The translations under genes and the position numbers were made by a program. A stretch of DNA of 64,000 bases from Scytalidium lignicola (Eukaryota > Ascomycota > Leotiomycetes): positions 16,728 to 80,727 of the forward strand of contig NCSJ02000199.1 in the NCBI GenBank assembly GCA_002812745.2, read 5' to 3'. The notes under the pieces were generated by a model, which was not told the origin of the DNA, ran no database searches, and saw only the letters and a list, made by a program, of their open reading frames with translations. Positions 22,726 through 34,700 of this stretch are shown piece after piece. Every line of letters starts with the position of its first letter. The stretch's first letter is position 1.

Positions 22726-23949
22726 GGTTGCTAATTACTGCTTGTCTGGAGAAAATGAAAGCTAACCATGATTTCTTTTTGACGGAAGGATTCAGACGCC
22801 TCTTTATTTTGAAATCAAGAAAAAGAGAGATACGGTAACCTGCAAGGAAAAGTCATACTAATTAAAATCTCACTCAAATTACAATCTCTACTTAATACAG
22901 TAAAGTTATCTGCGGTCAGCCGTCTGATATTCCGATTTCTTGGGAGATAAGAGAAAAGTGGAGGCGGGGAAGGGAGCAGATTTGTGTATGGTTTAACTTA
23001 TCCCCTTATGCACATTTATACAAATTGTACTTTTATGACAGGTTTTCTTTGATTTTAATGGCTCGGTAAATTATGCAACATCCCGTTGAGCATAAAACTC
23101 TAAATTACAGCAAAATTACAGGTGTTTGTTACGCGTTGACGAATAAAACACCTCGGAGGATCATTACTCTTTTGCTCGAATTGAGTTTTTCTTTCTTTCT
23201 TTTACCATTTTACTGCAAGGTGGAAAAGACGTTCCTGGCCGACATTGCCGCTCTGAAGCCGACGGCCAGCTGGTCGATTTGCTATCAATCCAGAAAGGGC
23301 GGGGCACGGCCAGGACGTGTGTTCCTGTGCCTGAAAATGGGCTGCGAGAAAACATTCCATGGAGGTGGAGAAAAAAAACGGACAAACGGGCGATGGCTGG
23401 TGGCTGCAAAACTTCAACAACGCCGCCGACGGCTCTAGCTGGAGTAGCTGGAATAGCTAGGTGAAATGAAGCATAGTGACATGAACGGTGGCTAAAAGCC
23501 TTCCGTGAGACTTTCTTACGGCATCGAAAGTGTTTCCCTATCTCGCTATTATCTCTATCTCCCTCTCATTCTATATTACAAGTGATATTGGTAATGGTAA
23601 AAACAAAAATCCTCTCCTCCATTCTATTGATGCCTCGGCATTTTGCGATGGGTCGCTCACTGAGACATTGTTGATCTCGCTGCACTTCTTATACTCACCC
23701 ACTTTTGCTCTTGCTCTTGCCGGCAGCTCCAGCTATGGCCTTACTGGCAGCATATACCACTCCCAGCACATCCGGATGCTTGGTCTTTTCCCCAAATGTC
23801 GGCAACTCAGTTAATGCGGAGGCTGGTGTAACCACTTCATCCTGCACCATGACGGTTAAGCAGAGGTCCGGTCGGTTTTCTATCGCTGTACCATTAAACT
23901 ACGGGTACAATATCCTCAGTTAGTATGGAGAAATTGGCAAGAAATAATG
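22726..23949. other. Intergenic region between amidase and tyrosinase genes
   Basis: The amidase start (minus) and tyrosinase stop (minus) flank 1.2 kb without a convincing gene. A plus-strand frame at 23735-23923 begins MALLAAYTTP and would give 62 residues, but it lacks a proper signal peptide or any known motif. It is not called. Confidence 0.45.
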
Positions 23950-25938
23950 CTAGGGCTCCGAGAGCGGCGGGGCAGCACCTACCATCTGAATCTTAAAGTG
24001 CAGATTCTTCTTCAGATATGCTAAAATTTCAACCACTTCGTTGCCATTGTACCCAGCTTCATCTAGTTCCTGGCTCAAGTTGACCTCGCCATTGACTAAT
24101 ACCACTGGCAGAGGTCCCATTCCATGTGGAGCGGGCAGCACTGCCATGGAGCCGGCAAGGTTGGGAGAAGTTGGCCAATCTTGTTCGTCCTTCGGAACGG
24201 CTCCCACGAACACTCGTACAAAGAATCGTTTCCCATCAAGCCCAAACTTGTTCACCTGGATCCCGACAGACCAAGCGCGCGGCTTTGCGGCACGTTCGCG
24301 GATCTTGTGGTGTGGGTGTGGACGTCTAATCAGTTTTGGTTCGCTATCCATGTGCCTCTTAGAAACAGTATTGACTCCATTGGGATTGTATAGCATATTA
24401 ATCTGGGATGTAACATTTGCCTTGAGTTGATCGCTCGATTGGTTCCAGTCCTGGATTTCCGGGTAGGTATAGCCAAATGTACTCATGTTCCGAGCAGTAG
24501 TGGAAGTATAGAACGCCGTCCCGCTAATCGAAAAGGGCGTTAATGGCGTATCAACTGTATCTTGAGAATTTGGAGGTATTGTGAACGTGCCATAGATATC
24601 CTTTGCAGTTTCGAGGAATTGATCGGGGTAAATTGCCTCCCAGATAGCGAACATGCGGTCAACATTTGCGTGATGTAACCAACTTTATCCCAATGAGATC
24701 AGTATTGGCCCTATGAAAAAGCAATATAGAAATACTCACAATATGGGGTCAAAAGCGGAGTAGCTTAGCTGTGACATATGGCCGTAATTGCCGCCAACAT
24801 CCACATGTACAGAACCGTGAACACCTTCAAGTGCATTACTGCCATAAGTAACAGTTGCAAAGGTGTTGAATGTGGTGGATTTCACCAGAGAGTCATACTA
24901 ATATATAATGTTAGAAGTTTGTCTACAGTGTTGTGCCAGGTTTTTCGCACTCACAGTCCTCTGTTTGAGATTATCACGCAGCAGTGCACTATTTGCAGTT
25001 GCGAAATTAGACGGGCCTCCAGCTTTATCCGGACTTCTCACGGTCACCCGGTACTGGGCTAGTTCTCCATCATACGCATCTGGTGGGAAGTAAGTAGTAT
25101 TCAGCGGAAATGCCTTGAATGTATATTGATATAGAGGGTTGGCGAAGGGTTGATATCCATAAGGGGTCTGTATGACCAGCGTTTGTTGATTGACTATAGG
25201 AGGGATAGTGGCATTCGAAGCCCAATCCCAGAAAGGTACTCGGAGGTTGGCTGCGGCGGCTTGATAGGAGTCGATGAGATCATCAGGGTACATTGCTGCT
25301 ATTTGCTGAGCATATTGGACGAGAACTTGCTACACAAGCTGGTTAGCCAATCCAGAATATGAACATCGAGTGTCCACTTACCTCATATAGAGCCACATAC
25401 GGCCGGTGCCAAGTTGGAAACAAGATAGAATCTGGAAAATCTTTAGTAAAGAGAAGAATTACAGCTCTGCCTTTGGACCTTAACATACCATGAGTACAAT
25501 ACCCAGTTACGGGGGCATCGGGAACTGTATTGACACCATTCCATGGGGCATATGGCCTGCCGTGTATACCTGCAGCACAGTCACAGTTAATCCTACGTTT
25601 GAGAACAATTCGAATGTTTTATTTACCAGAAATTTGATAGTATCCCAAAATATCGCTATCACTAGCAGTTTGCATAACAGCAAGTGCTAGAATGTAGAGC
25701 GACCTGACGACATAAAATTAGCACCGTAGTAGCACCGTCTAGCTGAAGCATACCATTGAGGAGTATCTTTCTGGAGATCTAAGATATTTCGTCTAGCAGG
25801 TCTTTCACCTGTCTTATTATTGATACCGGTATGAATCCCGGTGATGGTAACATTCTGGTCCTGGGCGCTGGTGATAGAGGAGAAGAAAAAGAGAACTGTT
25901 AAGAAGAAACAACAGACAGAAGTCTGTCTACAAAGCAT
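23950..25938 (-). CDS. Secreted tyrosinase (type-3 copper monophenol oxidase)
   Basis: Copper enzyme that oxidises phenols to o-quinones, used in melanin-type pigment formation. Seven exons (25938-25754, 25703-25627, 25569-25489, 25431-25382, 25329-24955, 24897-24740, 24682-23950) give 552 residues; all six introns are 50-57 nt. A signal peptide precedes SAQDQN. The CuA site has [10 protein letters not shown], the CTH motif expected for a Cys-His thioether bridge, and PTWHRPY; the CuB site has HGSVH and [11 protein letters not shown], the latter rebuilt across intron 6. The region after residue about 390, with dibasic sites ([20 protein letters not shown]), looks like the linker and C-terminal domain removed on activation of latent tyrosinases. 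The copper ligands are complete. It sits 1.2 kb from the secreted amidase gene on the same strand, with no evident functional link. Confidence 0.93.
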
Positions 25939-28900
25939 TTTGAACGAATGAATTTTGAACCAAAAGAGTGGGAAGCAGACCGCAAAGTACCAAAAGATAG
26001 AAATGCAGGCGGCTGGCGGGTTTGGCTTGGTCGATCAAGGCCACCTGCAGCGACATGGGGGCAAGGGAGTGTGCTTTCTTTTCCCCGGTATCAGCTTTAG
26101 GAAATTAGATCTATTATACTTATAGTAGAATGCACATTTGCCATCTTGAAAAGGGCGTGGATGACGTGGTGTTTAGCACAAGCATCGCCTCATAACTGAT
26201 ACATGTTTATCATCTCCAGCTCTAGTTGACTTCCCCTCACAGACGCAAGATGCCTCCTGCCTATTCCCAGTGCAGTTATCACACCCGAAAGAGTGTGATA
26301 AAGCATGTCATAACTCAGGGCCCATGCTGAATAGGAGTGTTACCCGGCGACCGAGTTAGTAGCGATGTGTTGATGCTCGGTGCAGGAGAGCATGTAAATG
26401 AAAACTTTATTTAGCACGGTTGACTACATAAGACTACTTACTCGGAACCACGATATCTATCTACAAGCAAGCCGAAGAGGAAAAGAGACCGCAGACTAAA
26501 TTGCGCCTCTGTGATATTCAGGATCTACAGTACCACGTAGCACATGCTATCCAATTAGTGCCTTAACAGTAAGCATATGCACAATGGTTACGAGACATCT
26601 CCACGTAGTCGAGGGTTGTCTTAGGTTGTGACTATTGTTTATACGACGAACCTAATCTAAACTATCTGCTAATCCGGACGCTGTACCCGATTGCACTCCG
26701 ATCTAATTTATATAAGTGATCAAATAAAGATAAATAAATAACAGACTTAACCATGAAATTCAGATGTAATATTGTATTGGTGCATTATTTGGGTATGGTA
26801 ATGAAAATCGCTTTAAATGAATAGACTTATTACTCTTTTACTTTTAAAAAACCTAGCTACTAGGGGTAAATTTTAAGCGGTTTCCCAGGAAACTACGCCG
26901 CCTGGCTTCAACAGATTATCCGGATTAGCAGGGAGTTTATGGTGAAGAGTAGATGTCCTAACCTCTCTACGTGGCACCTAATTAATCTCATCAACAAGCC
27001 GTGGTAGGTTCTATAGCCGCTGCGCATAGCCGCCGCATGCACGATGATTAGAGGGCGTTTTTAGCGTGCACAGGGCATCTCGGCCCTTGCATTAGGCTGG
27101 CCATTGGGCTTACGAAAGTGCCTATAAGGACCCGCCTTCAGCACCATTGAAAAAGAGCGGCATCAGTCACAAAAGGGCTTGAGCATCTTGGCTTCAATGT
27201 TTTCTTTTCCAGCCACGCCAGATTGTCTTCCAGCACAAATCCTGCTCGAGGATCAACAATTCAGGGTTCCAGGCAAGTAGGCTCCCAGCCAACCGTTTTT
27301 GCTTCGAGACACGTCGTGTGACGATCTCATCAATCTGAGGGCGGGTAGTCCGTGACATCTGCAGGAGGCGTTAGGACTATGAACGGTAGCAGCGCAGAGT
27401 GTCGTATTCATTATCTACAAATATGGTGATGATCCCGATGATACAGATGCATTGGATGTAGCAATCCGATGTAACCTAGCATTTAAGATTAGATCAGATC
27501 TTGGCAATCAGATGATTCGGCCTCCGAGGATCTGCTCTTTTTCAAGACACTGTCATCTTTGATCGATCTCTCTCCCTTTAGATATGTTTATTGCTATCGA
27601 ACGTTTATCATCCCCGGAGTTCAGCTGTAGTGCGAAGCTTTGGTGTTTAAGTAGACCAGAGAAAACCCAGTTTTAAGGCCAACACAAACAGGGCAAGAGA
27701 AGAAAAAAATGAAGCAGTGTTTCATATGATATGCATATGTGTTTACTGGAGGCCCGTTAAGCTTGGCGACGCGGCTACTCCGTTCTCGTAGATAAATACA
27801 TCCTAAAGCCCTGGCTGTTTCTAAATGAGAGGGAGAGAAAACAAGGAGCATTATAGAGAGACAAAGACGTCTCCAAACTCAAAAAATTGTGGTCAATATA
27901 AGCAGTCTAAAAGACTGTTTGGAGAGACCAAAGCGCTATCTGTAAACGACAGCGGTAAAAGCGTTCCCAATCTCAAGATTATGGTGTTGGAAACATAATT
28001 TCCGACTTTCTCAACACTCATAAAGTACTGTTACAGGTGACACAGATAGAAAATGATCCCAAACTCTTATTCTCTAGAACAAGAGCGGATAAGTATTAAG
28101 CCCCGCATGACCAACAGCAGCCATATATATGACCACTAGCTCAGGGGTGGCTTTACTTTTCCTAACAAATGGAAAAATGAAATGGATACTTGCATCGCCA
28201 CTTCGTTCAGCATAATAAGATATACTTACTGTGGACACGAGAAAAAAGCGGTGGAAATGCAACAGTGAATACGAGATCCATCACTGCACTGCTGAGAAAA
28301 CATTATGCACGATCTGTGACAACAGTGGGTTTGAGAATGACATCAGGAAAACTGCACAAACTGTTTTGGAGAACTGGCAAACTCCGCTAGTAAAAGTGAA
28401 ATTAGGAGGAAGAGACATGGTAAATAATGATCACCGTGAAAATCATGGGATTTAAAGTAGCATGTGAGGATGAATTGAGTAGAAAGGGGAATCTCGTGAC
28501 AAGACTCAATTTAATATCAGAAATGTGGCATCATCTAAATGACACCACATGCCAGTAGAATATGAGGCATAGTGCATCAAGTAGTGATACCGGTATCTGC
28601 TCTTATTATATGAGCGTAAGTTTGAAATCTCATACAAAGTATGCTGCAAAACCACCGTGCCACTGTGAAATATAAGTGTACTCACTCATGACTTCATAGG
28701 TGAACTCAAAGTCTATGTGGGTCTCCCTGTACATTATCATCACCAGTAAAAGGCTAGGTATTTCATCTACTCAAGAGAAATGAACGGCAAGAAACAGATA
28801 TGTATTCAACTTACCATAGGCGTTGAAAATACAAAGTCAATGTTAAGTCTGAACAGGTCATACAGTAGATGAGGGGTACTCAAGAGTGGGGCAAAGTAGA

Positions 28901-29062
28901 TATCTGATAAACATCCTCTAATCCCGACAAAAAATTGCCCAACTGATTGGTAAACCACAACCTCTCTTCAATTCGGGTCTCTTCTATTGGACAATAGCAG
29001 CATCTCTACCTATAGCCCATGGATCACACTCCGTGAAAGTAAATAGAAGAAGAAGAGAGAAA
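25939..29062. other. 3.1-kb gene-free region
   Basis: No convincing gene in either strand: open frames are below 80 codons and lack recognisable domains. It has a short hairpin at 26276-26301 and is otherwise unstructured to the eye. It may contain decayed repeat sequence, but no homologous copy is seen in this window. Confidence 0.45.
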
Positions 29063-31736
29063 ATGCCCCTTCACCTATCCCCGGCAACCGAAGCCGATGT
29101 GGAAGAGATAGCATCCCTCCGCATCACCTCCTTTTCCAAAAACGTTCTCCTCCATGCGCAGTTCCCAACGGAAGAAGCCATCAGGGACTTCCATCAAGTC
29201 TTAGTTGGTGATCTCTTGGAAGCTATTCGAGACGTTACTAGAGCGGTGCTGTTAGTTCGGGATGTAGATACGAATATAATCACAAGTACAGATATAGATA
29301 CCGGATCAAACTCAACTTCAAACCAAATCATCGGCTTTGCGGAATGGAAGCTACCTGTTTCGGAGGCGGTGGCTCATCCTCCATTTACATGGCCGAAGAG
29401 CTCTCGTCAGGATTATTTAGACGAGTATGGGGATAAGGCTAGAGATGCTATAGGGAGAGTAGTTGGCAATCAACCATGTTATCGTAAGGACTTGCGGATT
29501 TTTTTTAAAAATTTAATTCTTCTTTTTTCCGTTCGAGTGTGCAGCTATATCTTTATTTGTGTGTCATATACCAANTTTTTTTTATAAATCTCTCTCTCTC
29601 TCTCTTTATATAAACTGCCAATCTTCAGACCATCTTATCCTCCTGAAGTATAACACGTTTAGATCTCACATAACTGCATAACAGCAAAATCAGTTTCCTA
29701 TATCTCCCTAAATTTCCACATTCCCTCAAATTGCAACATCTCCTTTTACCTTTTTCACATTTAATTAAGAAAGCAAAAAACATTCTCCAATATATATTTT
29801 TAAATAATCTTAAAGATACAACAAAACTTTCTACAACTAATACTAATTCACTACACAACAATACCTAGACCTAACATTCCTCGGCACTCACCCTGACTTC
29901 CGCTGTCGCGGCATAGGCACAATGCTAGTAAACTGGGGCCTAGAGCGAGCCAGGATCGAAAATATCCCTGTATATCTAGAAAGTGAGGTTGCGGCATCAT
30001 CGTTGTACCGGAAACTGGGCTTTAAAATTGCTGATAGGTTTTCTATGACACTGGCTGGAATGAGGGAAAATGGAGGGTCATATATCTACGAGGAAGTGTG
30101 CATGTTGCGAACTTGGCAGGAGGATGAGGGAGATGAGGGAGATGATGGGGATGACGAGGAGGAGGAGGATGACGACGACGACGACGATGATGATATTGAA
30201 AGTCTGGATAGATGGGATTCAGGCCTTGAAATACAAAGTCTGAAACTAGACTACGCGGTAGGAATCAAACCCCAAACCGTAGTAGAAGCGATATACGAAC
30301 GCATCGAGGTATATAAAAGCAAGCAGCCATCCGTCTGGATCCATCTCCAACCAATTGAAGTCGTCAAAAAAGAAGCCGGGGCTCTACTCACTCGCTGGCC
30401 TGATCCTGTTACTAGGCCACCACTCTGGGGTATCCCGTTCAGCGTCAAAGACAGCATTGATGTGGCCGGTATCCCAACCACGATAGGCTGTCCGGCGTTA
30501 GCATACAGGCCGACGACATCAGCGCCGGTATTCCAGCGCTGCATCGACGCTGGTGCGCTTTTCATCGGGAAAACAAATCTAGAACAGCTAGCAACGGGGA
30601 TGACGGGGTGTAGAAGTCCCTACGGTACGCTGCATTCTAAATTCAACGAGGAATATATAGTTGGGGGGTCTAGTAGTGGGAGTGCAGTGAGCATTGCGGC
30701 GAATCTTGTGTCGTTTTCTTTGGGCAGTGATACGGCTGGGTCGATTCGTGTGCCTGCATTATTTAATGGAATTGTAGGATTCAAACCTACGAAAGGGACC
30801 GTGTCGGCTCGTGGTCTTGCCCCTGCGTGTAAACACCAGGACTGTGTCTCGTTCCTTACGGGTACAGTGGCGGATGCTGAGACGGTATGGAATGTATGCA
30901 AAGGGTATGATAAAGGGGATTTGTTTGCCAAAGTCCCTAGAACATTACCTTCCTCGTTTGGCAGTCAACGAAATCAGCATAAGAGAATATCCAACCTTAG
31001 ATTCAGCTTTGGCATTCCACCTACATCAGTACTTGAGGCGTGCTGTCCAGAATATGTCAGTCTGTTCAAGGTTGTCGTCAAGACCCTTCAGTCAGCAGGA
31101 GGAAAACTTATTGATATAGACTGGACGCCGTTTGCTATAGCAAATGACCTTCTTTACAATGGAACATTCGTCTTGGAACGGCTCACTACTTTACCGGAAG
31201 GATGGTTTGACAAGAACAAGGGGCTATTGCATACGGTTATCAGGCAGGTGTTTGAGGGAGCCGTTGCCCGGAACAGTTCTGCTGTCGATGTGTTCAGGGA
31301 TCTTCATAAACAGGCAGAGTGTAAGCGGGCTGTGGAAGAGATCTTGACACTTGAGGTGAAAGGGCGAATGGATGAAGACGAGATGGCTTACAACAGAGAT
31401 GATGAAGACAAAGAGCGAAAAACAGGTGGTGTTCTGACGGTCATGGTTGTCCCCACTGCCCCTTTCCATCCCAAGATCGAAGACGTGCTCAAAGATCCAA
31501 TCGGTGTGAATTCGCAGTTAGGCATCTTTGCTCATTTTGCAAATGTATTAGATCTTGCCGGAATTGCCGTTCCATGTGGATCATATGGAATAGCTGGAGA
31601 AACCAAGGACAGAAGAGATGAGGTGCGCTTACCTTTTGGAGTCACCATTCTGGCTGGGAGCGGATTGGATGAGCAGTTAATTCAGTTGGCAAACAGGGTT
31701 GAAGATGATCTGTGGGGGGTAGATCTCGATGATTGA
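29063..31736 (+). CDS. Fusion protein: N-terminal GNAT acetyltransferase plus C-terminal amidase
   Basis: Two enzymes in one 762-residue frame from exons 29063-29483 and 29869-31736. Residues 1-215 form a GNAT N-acetyltransferase: the start LSPATEADVEEIA and the acetyl-CoA motif HPDFRCRGIGTML, rebuilt across the intron as CYH-LTFLGTHP, are typical. A strongly acidic linker, about residues 224-250 with nine consecutive Asp, leads to an amidase-signature domain at about 265-755. That domain has catalytic Lys near 333 (FSVKDSIDV), GGSSSGS near 405 and nucleophile Ser near 430 (GSDTAGSIRVPA), and it resembles the amidase half of allophanate hydrolase. Both active sites look intact. The only intron is 385 nt, long for this locus, and holds an N and a TC microsatellite. 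The ATG at 29063 is chosen over 29033 because the acetyltransferase fold starts there. Alternatively two adjacent genes were fused by loss of a stop; no stop remains between them. Confidence 0.8.
29589..29606. repeat. (TC)n microsatellite inside the GNAT-amidase intron
   Basis: Short TC run a few bases after an N-plus-T8 run, within the long intron at 29484-29868. Confidence 0.85.
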
Positions 31737-34700
31737 TGATCTAGACCAGCACTATTTTTTCTTTGCGTAGATGTTGTTTCCCCATGTAAATAGAACAAAG
31801 TGAGGGGTATGGAACCGTGACAATTCCGTCTCAGTAGGAGAAATGGTTCCGATCGAAGTTCTTACTCCAAGAAACTTTAGCTCTTGGATTTCAAAGAGAC
31901 AAACTCTTGGTAGTCGCACAGTAACGACTGTTCTGTCCCACTTTTGACTTGGACACTTGGCCGTGTATAGAATTGGCTGCAGCTCTAGAAAGACCAAGCT
32001 GACCATGTTCACGCAAACCTCATGAGACCTACATGTACTATATCTAAAACTCTTCCAAGTAAAAGTACAAAACGTGAGCAAGTGAATCTAGCCCTCGAGA
32101 CTGATGTTATAGTCCAAAAGCCAACCACGAATATGCCGCCAATCCAAGCTTGAGCTTTCTGTCAACAAGGGGCGTTGCTGCTAATTATTGCTCTTCCTAC
32201 CCCACATTTTGCAGGAACTTTCCCCACAAAAACCTCGACATTTAGGCTGCATAGACACCATTGCGCCACAAAAAGGGTCGCCATGCAGTGTCGGGAAGAG
32301 TAACATGAGGTGAGGATGATGCGAAAGGGGGAGTTGTCTAGGGTTAGTGTAGTCAAAAAGCTAGGGCTAATAAAGTAACTCGGTCCATCCGAGGCCACAA
32401 CGAGGAGTTGGACCCGGAGGACAGAAGACGACAGTGAGTTGGAAATATGCAAGAGTGGAACTAGGAAAAAAAAAGGGAAAACATGAGGATTATTGAATTG
32501 CTCTCGTAATAGTGGGTATCAGAGATGCAGCTGTTGACAAGAGGCCTCTGTCACTGTTCTCTTCTCCCGTTCTCACCAAACTTACAGGGGTATTCTGAGA
32601 TTCTCAACTCCAAAGTTCAAGTAGTTGACTTGAGCTTCTGAAAACGCACAAAGGAAAAACACACAAAGGAAAAAGGCACTGTGAGTAGGGCTATTGTAAT
32701 GAGAGCAGCCTGTACAATCCAGCTGCACATCATCAACAACCACCACCACCATCACCAGCACGAACCCAACCCAAACATCTGGGTTGGAGAGAAGGCTATG
32801 CACAAGATAGAGTATGTGGCTCATGCGCGTCATTGACCGGCAAACTACTCCGAAGTGTGTTGAAACTTCGAATAGAAGAGATCAACAACCATTTGTCACC
32901 TTCAAATGCTGCTTTGGAATTGGAGCATAACTGACAGACACCCCACGCGCCCAAGTCTGCAGAGGGGCCGCTCTCGCACAAGAGGGTCTCGTGGAGAGAA
33001 GAAGAAAAACTCCACCCTGGTCTCAGAAAATGGGAGCAAAGCGCCGAAGATGTATGGATGGAGAATCTTCGGGGGCAGCGATGCCACGTTATTGGAAGTT
33101 TCTTCCGAAGAAAAGAAGTGCAGCACCCAGCAAGACTGACCGCCAATAATTGAAGGTGTGTTGTGAGACGTAACGCAAGAACCATGCCGTGGTCTGAGGT
33201 TTGGTGGGATGAAGAGACGAAAATAGAAAAGCTATAGATCTTACCTAATTTTAGGTAATAGATGGCTCTGCTTATTAGCTGAAATCCCAGAGAAAGAAAT
33301 ATACAAGGGGAGAAGGTGTGTGAACCGACGTACTGTACAGTACCACTGTAACACGATAGAAGTGGGAGAAGTGGGAGAAATGGGAAGAATTATTATTCCC
33401 GTACACATATTACACGTGTAGTCGTCCATCGTCAATCCTACGCTGTGTCATGTGCCGTGTGTGCTCTTGCCCTGTTCGGCACGGCTCCTCCGCGCTCGGC
33501 AGAAGAAGGCTGCCATCGGCATGGAAAAGAGACTGTGGAGCTCAAGGAAAGTAACAACGGTTTGTGCGTGCCGAAAGAGCAACGACATCGCAACACTCGC
33601 AAACATTATACAAACTTACTCACTTCCGAGTGGCCTCCGCCCGAGTCATAATCTCCGAAAACTCGATGTCCATGACTCCTTGGACGTGGGGGTGGTTGAG
33701 CAGCCTCGGAGGCAAAAGTTCGAGGTATGGTACTTGCTGGTACTGTACATCTTATCTGGTTCCCCTTTGACGGGGCGAGAATGGTACGCAAACCCCAACT
33801 GAGGCTTCCGCCTTGTGCAGCCTGCTTTTGGCAGTCGATATGGTGATGTCAGTGTTCCAACGGAAGCAGGCACCGATTGTGTCTGAAGCAGATCCAGCCT
33901 CGCACCTGGCCAGCCGTTTGAGGCTCAAGACGCATCAGCAGGGTGTACCAATCGGCCGGGCGAAGGGCTGCTTGATCACGACTTCAAATACGCAGCATCA
34001 CGCGTTGGAACGTGCCATAGTCGCAGCACACAAGAAGCAGACTTCCCACCATTGCTGAGACGCGGCGGCTATCGTCGCTACTTGGATTGATTAACTCTTC
34101 GGTTTGGTGATATTCATCGTCGAATACCAGTGCGAGAAGAACAAGCTTTGGCAAAGCAAGCAAGCGAGGGCACACAGCCCAGGCTCTCTCGTCTCCGTGT
34201 CCCAGCGGGGAAGCGAAGATAGCAGCCCAGAGCCACGAGTTACTGAATTACCAGTGATTACCTATTGAACGCCGTTCAGCGGTGGCTGTCGTGGCGTACA
34301 CGTACGACAAGGCGAACAATGACGGTCTGGCTGGGCGTGGGGGAACATCCAACCCCGCGCTGAGAGAAGAAGGCCTAGAAGGGCAAATCGAAGATCGAAT
34401 CTTGCATCAGAACGCTCCCTTGTCGTATCGGAAGTCGGACGGCAGAATTAACGTCTCGACGTTATCCGCGGACAATCGCAGGGTACGGGGGAGCTACACC
34501 AGAGTACAGCCCCCCACATACCTCAATTCTACGACATGAAAGTACTACTCAGTACCTCTCATCGTCGCTAACTCCTCAGCTGCCTTTCCGCCGTATCGTG
34601 TCGATACGCCCCGACTTACCAAGTAGGAAGGTCTCGCAGGACTTTTGACATCCCGCGCGCAGTGACGTTGATCAGCAGATTGTGAACAGATCGCGACGGG

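Noticed and set aside
23735..23923. 62-codon plus-strand ORF as a small secreted protein
   Set aside because: No clear signal peptide, only two cysteines, no upstream exon supported.
28190..28455. Two overlapping plus-strand ORFs in the 26-29 kb gap
   Set aside because: Different frames, no start-context or splice support, and no recognisable domain.
18514..33420. Shared 14-mer ATATTACACGTGTA at 18514-18527 and 33407-33420
   Set aside because: A 14-base match within 64 kb on two strands is expected by chance several times, so it is not evidence of a repeat.
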